NCBI GenBank assembly: GCA_900550775.1 | Contig: URTH01000007.1 | Coordinates: 1-23,055, forward strand | DNA: 23,055 nt | Reading direction: 5' to 3' | Source of the DNA: an uncultured Eubacteriales bacterium | Lineage (GTDB): Bacteria; Bacillota; Clostridia; Monoglobales; Monoglobaceae | Part shown: positions 1-7,110 of the stretch, one piece after another | Layout: each line of letters starts with the position of its first letter | Position numbering within the stretch: the first letter of the stretch is position 1 | Made by a program: the position numbers and the translations under genes | Notes under the pieces: model-generated | Databases searched by the model: none | Told to the model about the DNA's origin: nothing | What the model saw: the letters and a program-made list of their open reading frames with translations, nothing else

Positions 1-122
1 GCTCCGCTGCTAAATTTCTCTTTTAACCCCTTTAAACTAGCGCTTGCTTTTTTTGCATTCGCAAAGAAATTACCGGCGCGCAGCACAATGGTAGCACCGA
101 TCTGTTTATTATTTGCTGCCAC
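1..122 (-). CDS. Tail tape measure protein, N-terminus (partial)
   Basis: The first 40 codons of a gene that runs off the left edge. It starts at GTG 122 behind an AAGGCGGTGAGAAA ribosome site, just after the stop of the frameshifted chaperone (135). The visible residues begin MAANNKQIGATIVLRAGN and continue with a Lys/Ala/Ser-rich amphipathic stretch, as in the N-termini of tape measure proteins. These proteins set tail length and line the tail lumen. The assignment rests mainly on position: tape measure genes directly follow the G/GT tail chaperones in nearly all long-tailed phages. The rest of the gene is not visible, so length and any lytic domains cannot be judged. Confidence 0.7.
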   Translation of the reverse strand, partial: MAANNKQIGATIVLRAGNFFANAKKASASLKGLKEKFSSG

Positions 123-134
123 TTTCTCACCGCC

Positions 135-679
135 TTATTTTTCTTTCATGGCTTCTCGGATTTCGTCCGCCGTTAATTCGGCGGACGCCATATAAAACTC
201 AAAGCCGAGCGGAGAGAGGGAGAGGATGTGCTCCGGGGCAATCCCTTTTTCCAGATAATAATGCAGCGCATACAACTCCCTGTCCGCCTTGATTAGTTTT
301 TTAAGCGTTCGGCTACCGTCACATTATCGGCGCTGTAACCGGCCATCTCCATCAGCTGTGCGGCGATCGCTGCGACCTCGCCCGGCTTAAAGACCGCGAA
401 AGCGGCCTCGTGCGGTGCGCCTCCTGTTTTTAATTCCCCGGCGTGCAGCATGGGGCAGCACTGATAGACGATGTAGGCATTCCCCATTTCCTCACTTTCC
501 TCTGCCAGCTTTCTTGCATCGGAAAGCTGCGAGAGGGTCGGCTCTACCACCTCAATGCAGCCATCCAGCGATTTAATATAGAGTTCTCTCGGCTGCGGAT
601 CGTGAAGAGAACGCGCTCTCTGCTCCTTGCGGCTGATAAAATCCTCTAATGTAATTTTTCTGATATGTTCTTTTGACAT
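135..679 (-). CDS. Tail assembly chaperone, long form made by -1 frameshift
   Basis: If ribosomes slip back one base on A AAA AAC (302 down to 296), translation bypasses the stop at 295-293. It then continues for 53 codons to the TAA at 137-135, giving a 181-aa G-GT type fusion. The added tail contains ELYALHYYLEKGIAPEHILS and ends DEIREAMKEK. It has no good start of its own and fits the C-terminal half of Firmicutes tail chaperones. Known family behaviour is that the long form binds the tape measure and the short form binds the tube protein. The slip site and the open downstream frame are visible in the sequence; that slippage occurs is inferred from precedent. Confidence 0.75.
293..679 (-). 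CDS. Tail assembly chaperone, short (0-frame) form, XkdN-like
   Basis: A 128-aa protein resembling the XkdN/phage TAC family of PBSX-like tails. These chaperones bind the tape measure protein and recruit tube subunits during assembly, and are absent from the virion. It has an acidic N-terminal half (ITLEDFISRKEQ) followed by a helical region with a CCPMLH segment, and ends ...VAERLKN. The ATG at 679 follows AGAGAGGAATTTAAG. The gene lies between tail tube and tape measure, the standard chaperone position. The last sense codons are TTA AAA AAC, which form a -1 slippery heptamer directly before the TAA stop, so this product is the G-type form of a frameshifted pair. Confidence 0.82.
   Translation of the reverse strand: MSKEHIRKITLEDFISRKEQRARSLHDPQPRELYIKSLDGCIEVVEPTLSQLSDARKLAEESEEMGNAYIVYQCCPMLHAGELKTGGAPHEAAFAVFKPGEVAAIAAQLMEMAGYSADNVTVAERLKN
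296..302 (-). promoter_or_regulatory. Programmed -1 frameshift slippery heptamer (A AAA AAC)
   Basis: In the chaperone reading frame the codons are TTA AAA AAC TAA, so the heptamer A-AAA-AAC is in the correct phase for tandem -1 slippage. The -1 frame remains open for 53 codons beyond it. The position, one codon before the 0-frame stop, matches tail chaperone frameshift sites. Confidence 0.8.
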
Positions 680-706
680 CTTAAATTCCTCTCTTTCCGT
701 TCAGTG

Positions 707-727
707 GGGGCGGATATGTTCCGCCCC
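707..727 (-). other. GC-rich hairpin between tail tube and chaperone genes
   Basis: A perfect 8-bp inverted repeat (GGGGCGGA / TCCGCCCC) around a 5-nt loop lies in the 53-nt gap between the tube stop and the chaperone start. No T-run follows it, so it is not a standard terminator. It may protect the tube mRNA 3' end or damp read-through, so that tube protein exceeds chaperone. That role is inference. Confidence 0.5.
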
Positions 728-732
728 GTAAA

Positions 733-1164
733 TTAAGCAGCAATGCTGTCGAGATAATCAAACGAGGTAAAGCCGCCGGAAAATTCGTCCTCGGCCGTTT
801 TTCCGTTCTCAAAACTCATCAGCGTCAAATCGTTAAACCAGCAATTATGCAGCGCGATGCGCTCCGCGCCGAACGCGTCCGGGTCGTCCAGTTTATAGAT
901 AAGCTCTGACCGCGGATCGCGCCCCTTGGAAAACTCCTCGGCCAGCGCACGCGCACGCGAAAATACTTTTTTGACCTTGATACTCCATTCGCCGCCGACC
1001 GCCATCAGCTTACTGTCCTTCCACATGTCGCCGGCAAAGGTCACGTCCTCCCGATCGGGCTTTAGGGTGGCCTCTGCGGAAGTTACTTCAAAAATAACCT
1101 CGTTGTCCCAATACACAAAGCCGTGTGTGCCGCTGATGACACGCGGTGCAGTTGGTTTTTTCAT
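733..1164 (-). CDS. Phage tail tube protein (XkdM-like)
   Basis: A 143-aa protein that fits the XkdM/DUF2001 family, which polymerises into the inner tube of contractile tails. The N-terminus (ISGTHGFVYWDNEVIFEVTSAE) has the pattern of tube proteins, which open with a short beta segment, GxxG and a V/A-rich strand. Length is normal for the family. ATG 1164 has an AAAGGATGCGATTTT ribosome site. It directly follows the sheath gene with about 30 nt between, the usual sheath-tube pair, and precedes the chaperones. It should be abundant in virions. Confidence 0.88.
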   Translation of the reverse strand: MKKPTAPRVISGTHGFVYWDNEVIFEVTSAEATLKPDREDVTFAGDMWKDSKLMAVGGEWSIKVKKVFSRARALAEEFSKGRDPRSELIYKLDDPDAFGAERIALHNCWFNDLTLMSFENGKTAEDEFSGGFTSFDYLDSIAA

Positions 1165-1194
1165 AAAATCGCATCCTTTCTCTCTAGGTAATGA

Positions 1195-2247
1195 TTAAAC
1201 AAAAATGGTAAAGTTCAGATCCTCGATTGCGTCTTGCATTTTGACGTTGCAGCCGACAAAAACGCGGCTCCCGGTGCTTGCCTTCTTAATGGCGTCATCG
1301 TCAAACTCTGCATACTTTGGATCAATTCCCTCCAGGTAGGCACGCTGCGCGTCAACATCAACATAGGCGATGTTTTCATATTCGTCATACAAAACGCCAT
1401 CACGTACCAGCCCGGCAAGGTAGACATTTACCGCGTTAATAAACAGCAGTTTGTTGTCATAGCTGTTTCCCTGGCCGATATAGTTCTCTTCAAAACTGTT
1501 TCGGATGTCATCGCACATCAAATCCAGGCCGTCCATGATTTTAATCTTCTTCATGTCGGCCGTTTTGCCTGTGCCGATGGTTTTGAGCGAATTGACGGCG
1601 CGCCCCAGCTTGACATGCTCGCCGTCATGAATCAAAATCAGCTTGCCGGCGTCCACATCCGCGTCCGGATCAGTGCTCTCCTTGATCGCAGAAACCTCCG
1701 AAAGCACCGTGTAGGTTGCGCTGTTATCCAGATTTGTCCCGGCAAGAATCCCGGCAATCCGGCAGCAGTATTCCGTGGTGGTGTATGTCTTTTTGCCGAC
1801 TACAATATCCTCGGTGGCAAAGTTGATAATACCCTCATGGTCTGCCGCAGTGCTCGGCAAAACTGCCTTAAAGCTCTGCCCGTCCGACCGGCAATTCTTG
1901 ATCCACGCCGCAATCTCCGTCACTTCGTCCTCATCCGCGCCCGGAAAGGCCAGATAGTTCCATTTTTTATTTTTCAGCCGTGCCAATGCCTCGGTTGCAT
2001 CGCCGTTTGTTGCCCCGATCCGTTCCACAATGACCCGTGCCGGGCTGCCGTCAAAGGTCTTTTGCAGATAATCGTAATTGGCTGACGTCCAGTGGCTCTT
2101 TACCACCGCATTCATTTTTGCATAAGTAAAGGAATCGGTCGTTTGCGTGTCATCCTTTAAAATCAGGGCAACCACGCCGCGCCCCGATCGTGCAATGGCC
2201 GTATTGGCCGCCGCCTTAATCTCAATCAGTAATTCCGGCATTCCCAT
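1195..2247 (-). CDS. Contractile tail sheath protein
   Basis: A 350-aa protein of the phage tail sheath family (XkdK-like), which forms the contractile outer layer around the tube. The N-terminal part carries SGRGVVALILKD, typical of sheath domain starts. The middle contains the ARVIVERIGATNGDATEALA segment and a WNYLAFPGADEDEV strand-turn. The C-terminal domain has the RAYLEGIDP and GSRVFVGCNVKMQDAIEDLNFTI strands that build the inter-subunit mesh. ATG 2247 has GAGAGG nine bases upstream; in-frame ATGs at 2256 and 2241 are alternatives. It overlaps the tail terminator gene slightly. Its presence marks the phage as having a contractile tail. Confidence 0.92.
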   Translation of the reverse strand: MGMPELLIEIKAAANTAIARSGRGVVALILKDDTQTTDSFTYAKMNAVVKSHWTSANYDYLQKTFDGSPARVIVERIGATNGDATEALARLKNKKWNYLAFPGADEDEVTEIAAWIKNCRSDGQSFKAVLPSTAADHEGIINFATEDIVVGKKTYTTTEYCCRIAGILAGTNLDNSATYTVLSEVSAIKESTDPDADVDAGKLILIHDGEHVKLGRAVNSLKTIGTGKTADMKKIKIMDGLDLMCDDIRNSFEENYIGQGNSYDNKLLFINAVNVYLAGLVRDGVLYDEYENIAYVDVDAQRAYLEGIDPKYAEFDDDAIKKASTGSRVFVGCNVKMQDAIEDLNFTIFV

Positions 2248-2683
2248 TTTCTTCATCCTCTCTGTTCATTGTTATATTTAGTTCTTCTGCAGGCGCATCC
2301 TTGCCGTCATCTGCGCCAAAATACTGCGTGACTGTGTAAGAAAAATCCACAATCAGCACATAGCCGCTGTGATCTGCGGCGACCTTGAACGCCTCAATCG
2401 TTCGCCATCCAATGGTCAGCGGTTTTGTAAGCACGGCATTTTTGATGATTTTTGCCGCGCACAAAAGCTCCTCGTTGGTTTCGATTTTGGGATAGTACAT
2501 CACCGTAACCGAAAAGGTGTCCTCCACCATAAACTGCCCCACGCGTTCAGATTCCGATGGGAAAACATCGACCGTGCAAGACGGTTTCTGTGCGCCCTCC
2601 TGCGCCTCCGATGCGACAACAAGAAATCCTGCATCGCGGAGCAGCGCGCCGACCGCGCGCTGAATATCTTTGCATTCAATCAT
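2222..2683 (-). CDS. Tail terminator-type protein (DUF6838-like)
   Basis: A 153-aa protein that resembles the phage tail terminator family annotated as DUF6838. It caps the tail and joins it to the head connector. A helix-rich start (MIECKDIQRAVGALLRDAG) is followed by beta strands, including VTVMYYP and VLIVDFSYTVTQYF, then an acidic tail. It begins at ATG 2683 behind AAAGGAGATGCAGCC and overlaps the gp10-like gene by ATGA. The position between gp10-like and sheath genes supports the role. The C-terminal approx. 25 residues overlap the ribosome site and start of the sheath gene. Confidence 0.75.
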   Translation of the reverse strand: MIECKDIQRAVGALLRDAGFLVVASEAQEGAQKPSCTVDVFPSESERVGQFMVEDTFSVTVMYYPKIETNEELLCAAKIIKNAVLTKPLTIGWRTIEAFKVAADHSGYVLIVDFSYTVTQYFGADDGKDAPAEELNITMNREDEENGNAGITD

Positions 2684-3213
2684 GGCTGCATCTCCTTTGT
2701 CATTGCGTCAAGCACCTTTTGCGCGTCTTTTAAAACCCGGTCGTTGAGTTCGTTTAACGCTTTTTCCCGCACCCGTCGCCCCTCGACATATCCGGTTTCC
2801 TTGACGCCCATGCCATACCGCTGCGCCACATTTAATTTTGTTGTTTTACCGATACGTTCGGCTTCTTTGGCATATCTGCCGTTGTCATTCCTCTCGCGCG
2901 TGCGGACAACCATCTTATGACCTAGGTCAAACAAGTGGGCGTGCGGCGCTTTGGTATAGACAAGACTGACCATGGTTTGGCCGTTTTTATATTCCTTCGG
3001 CTTTTTCTCTTGCCAGGTATTGCGCAGATGTTTTGTGTCCGTTTTCTTTTTCTTGCTCTTATCCAGCGGCGTCATTTGCTTTATGCGCTTTTTCATCTGC
3101 CGGGCAGCGGCCGAAAGAAAGGCTTCGCCCTTTTCTTGAAATCTGGGCTGCATTTTTTCAAATGTCTTTTCCAGTTCGTCAAAACCAAAGACGTCCTTAG
3201 TCCTCCTTGCCAT
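2680..3213 (-). CDS. HK97 gp10-like / minor head-tail protein
   Basis: A 177-aa basic protein that fits the HK97 gp10-like family acting at the neck and early tail during assembly. It shows a helical N-terminus (FGFDELEKTFEKMQPRFQEK), the family's TPLDKS and LRNTW segments, and APHAHLFDLGHKMV, a signature-like HxxLxxxGH stretch. A long helical C-terminus follows. ATG 3213 follows GGAGGTGGACGACT, inside the 3' end of the head closure gene. It has many Lys/Arg residues between about 40 and 80. Neighbours are head closure upstream and tail terminator downstream, the canonical order. Confidence 0.82.
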   Translation of the reverse strand: MARRTKDVFGFDELEKTFEKMQPRFQEKGEAFLSAAARQMKKRIKQMTPLDKSKKKKTDTKHLRNTWQEKKPKEYKNGQTMVSLVYTKAPHAHLFDLGHKMVVRTRERNDNGRYAKEAERIGKTTKLNVAQRYGMGVKETGYVEGRRVREKALNELNDRVLKDAQKVLDAMTKEMQP

Positions 3214-3643
3214 AGTCGTCCACCTCCGTGCAAATCAGTTTTAATTCCCGATTGCGGGAATCCAGATTTAAAACCGAAACAATGTCTAAAATTCTTCCGC
3301 GGAACAGAACCTTAAAATCGCTGCGGATATCCTTTGCATAGCGGATTTTCACCGTATAGGTGGTTTCTGCCCGCAGCTTTTGGGATTCCTCATATTCGCG
3401 TCCGTTCATGGGTGCGACAGCTGCCCAAATAGCGTATTCCATGACATCATTTTCATCGGCGCCGCCTAAATACCTCGGTTTGCTCTCTCCCTCAGTCACC
3501 GAAAGGTACGGATATTCCTGTGGGTTGTTTCCCTGAAAAGGGTGAAACGGCACCCACGCGGGCACCGTTTCATTCATCGTGTTGGTATAAGAATAACCGG
3601 GGGATAGCAGTACGATCCTGTCCCTCATATCACTAAAACGCAT
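3197..3643 (-). CDS. Head closure / head-tail adaptor protein
   Basis: A 148-aa protein that fits the phage head-tail joining family (SPP1 gp16 / PF05521-like). It has the opening MRDRIVLLSPGYSYTN, the family's AIWAAVAPMNGREYEESQKL core and a C-terminal VLFRGRILDIVSVLNLDSRN strand pair. Usually about 15-20 residues separate the opening strand from the WA core. Here there are roughly 35-40 extra residues (Pro/Gly/Glu-rich), so the loop is expanded. ATG 3643 is preferred; GTG 3652 overlaps the capsid stop. It plugs the connector and stops DNA leaking from filled heads. Confidence 0.82.
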   Translation of the reverse strand: MRFSDMRDRIVLLSPGYSYTNTMNETVPAWVPFHPFQGNNPQEYPYLSVTEGESKPRYLGGADENDVMEYAIWAAVAPMNGREYEESQKLRAETTYTVKIRYAKDIRSDFKVLFRGRILDIVSVLNLDSRNRELKLICTEVDDYGKED

Positions 3644-3644
3644 A

Positions 3645-5072
3645 TCAGTCACTGCTTCCTTGTGCCGGATTCGTCTCTGTCTGTTGTTCGCCGGCCGGGT
3701 TGAGCTTGTTTAAGATTGCAGTGACAATCGCATTCTTGGTGCTGCTCTCCGTGACGCCGGTCACTTCCAATTCCGCGCAGAGCTCCAATAGCTGTGTCTT
3801 AGTCAGATTTTTCAAGGTTGCCTCGCTGATGTCATCTGACAGTGTTGCACCTGCCTCGGTCAGTGTGAGTGCGGACACCGAAAAGCCGCGGATCATGATC
3901 AGCGCGGCACGGTCAAAGATGCGGCCGTCAAAGCGTTCCATGCCTCTCGCCTTTAAGCTGTCCGTTTCAAATGCGCCGGCACCGACATCGGTAAACGCGA
4001 TGCCAAAGTCTTTTCTTGCAAACATCCGATATGCCGATTCAAAATCACCGAACATAACCACCGTTTTGTTGTCTTCATCCGTTAAGATGGAATCGTAGAT
4101 TTCTACCGGGAACCCCAGCAGCAGATAGCTGTCCTTTTCTCTCGGATTCGGCTGCAGCAAAGAGCGCCCGTCCCCGTCTTTTACCTCTGCACATTTTGCA
4201 AATGCCAGAGAGTTCATAACCCATTTTGCCTTTGCGCGGTAACCGGCGGGCAAGGTAAGGTATACGGCGCGGAAGAAGTCAATGGTAAGCGTGCTGGGCG
4301 TTGTGACCTCGGTATATGCGCCGGAGGTGGAAATCAAGCCCTGGCAGTGCTTTTCACCGCCGACACCGTACAGGATTTCATGATTCTCGGTCACCCTTGC
4401 GGCATCGGACAACCATGTGCGGATTTCGCCCTCAAAGGAAACAAAGCTATCCTCTAACAGCTCCGTAGACACCGTCATCATACCGGCATATTTGTGCTGC
4501 TTATAGGTCATCGGCTCAAAATGTGCGCTGTTCATTTCCTTAACTTCCTCATATTCTTCGGTGTTGTACAGCTTGTTGGCGTCACCGCTCCGCCAGATGC
4601 GTGTGCCGGTGACCGAGGACACATTTTCAACGGAAATAAGGTTTCTGACAGATTCCTTAGACTTTACGCTTTCATAGATGGTAGTGGAAAGATCGTCCGG
4701 AACCGTATATCCGCCGTCCTTTTTGCTGCCCTCGCTGTACTTGTTTCGGTAATCCAATGCTGCCGATTCCATGATTTTCAATTCATTCTCAGTCAGCTTT
4801 TGGCCGGAAATCGCTTTGTAGAACAAGGCGGAATTGTATTTTTCCTCTTCGTTTCCTTCCTTAGGACCATCGTTCGGGTCAGCCTCCAGACCCCGCCGTG
4901 CCTCAAAGGCTTTTTCGGCCGCCGTAAGCAAGCTTCGGCAGCGATCTGCCTCTTCTTTTGCTTTGGTTGCTGCCTCTGCATCGCCTTTTGCGACTGCCGC
5001 GTCAATGGCGTCCAGCGCATTGCCGAGTTTTACACGCAGCTCTCTCATTTCATTGCTCATTCTGATACTCAT
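3645..5072 (-). CDS. HK97-fold major capsid protein with C-terminal HeH/LEM-like domain
   Basis: A 475-aa protein. Residues about 1-75 form a charged coiled-coil (MRELRVKLGNALDAIDAA onwards), matching the delta/scaffold domain that the prohead protease removes. The HK97-fold core follows (GGYTVPDDLSTTIYE, then TTPSTLTIDFFRAVYLTLPA, and the C-terminal FDRAALIMIRG strand). After the core there is an added tail of about 70 residues containing NLTKTQLLELCAELEVTGV and STKNAIVTAIL. This resembles a HeH/LEM or SAP-type helix-extended-helix module and ends in an acidic Gln/Pro stretch. ATG 5072 has AAAGG eight bases upstream. The gene follows the protease gene, as is usual. Confidence 0.92.
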   Translation of the reverse strand: MSIRMSNEMRELRVKLGNALDAIDAAVAKGDAEAATKAKEEADRCRSLLTAAEKAFEARRGLEADPNDGPKEGNEEEKYNSALFYKAISGQKLTENELKIMESAALDYRNKYSEGSKKDGGYTVPDDLSTTIYESVKSKESVRNLISVENVSSVTGTRIWRSGDANKLYNTEEYEEVKEMNSAHFEPMTYKQHKYAGMMTVSTELLEDSFVSFEGEIRTWLSDAARVTENHEILYGVGGEKHCQGLISTSGAYTEVTTPSTLTIDFFRAVYLTLPAGYRAKAKWVMNSLAFAKCAEVKDGDGRSLLQPNPREKDSYLLLGFPVEIYDSILTDEDNKTVVMFGDFESAYRMFARKDFGIAFTDVGAGAFETDSLKARGMERFDGRIFDRAALIMIRGFSVSALTLTEAGATLSDDISEATLKNLTKTQLLELCAELEVTGVTESSTKNAIVTAILNKLNPAGEQQTETNPAQGSSD

Positions 5073-5111
5073 AGTTATCACCTTTCTTTTTATATAAATT
5101 TTTTATTTTTT

Positions 5112-5840
5112 TTACACTCCATAAGCGCTCCGCACCGTTTTTGCATATAGCGCCATATTCTTTAAATCATCCGGAACCATGACAGAATCCGGCTTTTTCG
5201 GCGTAAGAAGCGTGGTGTAGTCCTGCGGAACCTTGTAGCGGTCAAGAAACGTGCTGCTGCATGAGGCCGCAGCCGTCAGTGCCGGCGTGGTTTTCACATT
5301 GGAAAATAGCTGTGCCGCCTCTTCGCCGGTCAGCCATGTTTCCGCTGCCATATACGCAGAAAACTGATCGGCAGTAACGCCGTCATTCGCCCTTGTTAAG
5401 TAGGTTGCAATGATGCCGCCGTCCAGCTTGTCCAGCGTGTCGGCAAGAGATCGCATGTCGTCTGCGTTTCCCATGGCAATTGTCCACGCGTTATGGATCA
5501 TCATAAATGCGTTTTCCGGCATGATGATTTCATCGCCTGCCATGGCAATCACAGAGGCAATGGACGCCGCCAGGCCATCAATGTATACCGTCTTTTTTCC
5601 GGTGCAGCTGCGCAGCATGTTACAGATGGCAACCCCCGCAAACACATCACCGCCGCCGGAGTTGATATGAATCGCAATGTTCTTTCCTCCGATCTCTTTG
5701 AGCAGTTCCTGCACGTTCAAGGGATATTGATCTTCCTTTGTCCATGCCGACCAGCTATCCGACACAATATCCCCATAAAAAAACAGCTCCGCATCGGAAC
5801 CGTTTTCACTGTTTTTTAAATTACAAAAATCATACTTCAT
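5112..5840 (-). CDS. ClpP-like prohead protease
   Basis: A 242-aa Clp-protease-fold enzyme that matures the prohead by cutting the capsid delta domain. IHINSGGGDVFAGVAI (about residues 57-72) is the oxyanion region. The nucleophile is Ser93 in GLAASIASVIAMAGD, and the histidine is His115 in FMMIHNAWT. An Asp in the TLDKLDGGIIATYLTR helix is likely the third residue. ATG 5840 follows AGGAGGATTTT; a longer frame to 5897 lies inside the portal gene and is not used. It sits between portal and capsid, the normal HK97 order. Confidence 0.92.
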   Translation of the reverse strand: MKYDFCNLKNSENGSDAELFFYGDIVSDSWSAWTKEDQYPLNVQELLKEIGGKNIAIHINSGGGDVFAGVAICNMLRSCTGKKTVYIDGLAASIASVIAMAGDEIIMPENAFMMIHNAWTIAMGNADDMRSLADTLDKLDGGIIATYLTRANDGVTADQFSAYMAAETWLTGEEAAQLFSNVKTTPALTAAASCSSTFLDRYKVPQDYTTLLTPKKPDSVMVPDDLKNMALYAKTVRSAYGV

Positions 5841-5850
5841 AAAATCCTCC

Positions 5851-7095
5851 TCATTCTCCTTCTTGCTGAATACGTTTGTGTTTCTCCAGTGTGTCAAGCG
5901 TTGTAAAGTTTAAGCTGACATAGTGCTTATCCCCGATTTCGCCGATCCCGTTCATCTCTTCCATGGCGCGCACCTCGTTAATGGTCAGCGCACCCATCTG
6001 GATCATCTTTTCGTAATAGGCGGTACGCTTTTCAGCGCTGCCGCGCATACCGGCGGCAATATTGAATTTGGTATAGTAATTGCCCTCATCCGAAAGAAAG
6101 CATGAAAAATTGTGTGCCTCTTCGATGTTAATGCAATCCGGCGCAACCACATCTTGGATAAAACGGTCGTTGATCTCCTGTAAATTAGAATATTTCTCCT
6201 GTGCAAGACCAATGGCAGAAGCCGGAACATCAAAAATAGCCGCAATCTCCTTTGCCGTCATCTGCTTGGATTCGATGAATTGAATGTCTGTCATCGGCAG
6301 TGAAATATCCTGCCATTCCATACCGCCGTCCAGTATGGCAATATCGCCGCTGTTTTGGTTGCCGCCGTAAAGTTCCCGCCATTCCTTTTTCAGCTTGCGC
6401 TTACCGCCGGGAGAAATCGGCTGCGTCATCTTCAAAGCGCCCTGCTTTACCGCACCGCTTTGATAAAAGCCCTTTAGGTGGCGATCCATTTGATCGACTG
6501 CGTCAATTTGTCCTCTGGCTACGGATAAGGGAGAAATCCCGCGTTTTCCGTCTGCCGAGAGGTAGGGGATATAAATGACTTCGTCTTCCGTGTAAATCTG
6601 GCCGCGGTAGGAATAAACGTACTCATCCAGATCAAGCAGCTTTTGCACGCCGACTTCTCTGGATTTCCACGGAATCAGTTCCACCAGCCGCCCATAGGTA
6701 TCATACTTTTTATAGACCACGCAAAAGCCGTGGGACAACACATTGGTCATGATAAACTGTTTGTACATGGTCGGCGTCTGATAGCGGTTGGGGCGGCGTT
6801 CCAAAAGATGGCGGACAGGGTGACCGATATCTGCCCGAAACCGCTGTTCTGTCTCGATGCCATCCGACACCGTCAATTCCTTGTGAAAAACTTGAAACGG
6901 CAGTTTTGACAACATTCTTGCCCGATAGTTGATACAAGCAAATACCGTGCCGCAGCGGTATAGCGCATAGGCCGTTCCCGGTGAATTTTCTGCCCTTTTT
7001 GCAAGTTCTTCCAGGGTCATCCAGCCGCGCCCCGTATCATCATCCCCCGAAACGGAATTGAAAAACATTGCTTTAATTTTGTCTATTACATGCAT
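5851..7095 (-). CDS. HK97-family portal protein
   Basis: A 414-aa portal that forms the dodecameric DNA channel at one capsid vertex and docks the terminase. It has the expected layout: an AYALYRCGTVFACINYRA helix near residues 41-58, LPFQVFHKE, and a LSHGFCVVYKKYDTYGRLVELIPW wing-clip region. The conserved SPLSVARGQIDAVDQMDRH follows, then MTAKEIAAIFDVPASAIGL near residue 290, and a helical C-terminal crown. ATG 7095 is preceded by AAAGGGGTGCGGCA. It is 15 nt downstream of TerL and immediately upstream of the protease. Confidence 0.93.
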   Translation of the reverse strand: MHVIDKIKAMFFNSVSGDDDTGRGWMTLEELAKRAENSPGTAYALYRCGTVFACINYRARMLSKLPFQVFHKELTVSDGIETEQRFRADIGHPVRHLLERRPNRYQTPTMYKQFIMTNVLSHGFCVVYKKYDTYGRLVELIPWKSREVGVQKLLDLDEYVYSYRGQIYTEDEVIYIPYLSADGKRGISPLSVARGQIDAVDQMDRHLKGFYQSGAVKQGALKMTQPISPGGKRKLKKEWRELYGGNQNSGDIAILDGGMEWQDISLPMTDIQFIESKQMTAKEIAAIFDVPASAIGLAQEKYSNLQEINDRFIQDVVAPDCINIEEAHNFSCFLSDEGNYYTKFNIAAGMRGSAEKRTAYYEKMIQMGALTINEVRAMEEMNGIGEIGDKHYVSLNFTTLDTLEKHKRIQQEGE

Positions 7096-7110
7096 TGCCG
7101 CACCCCTTTA

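Noticed and set aside
1234..2085. Long plus-strand open frame opposite the sheath gene
   Set aside because: No ribosome site and no recognisable domain; the opposite strand carries a well-supported sheath gene.
4494..5150. Plus-strand open frame opposite capsid gene
   Set aside because: Shadow frame of the capsid gene; composition is hydrophobic/Cys noise with no start context.
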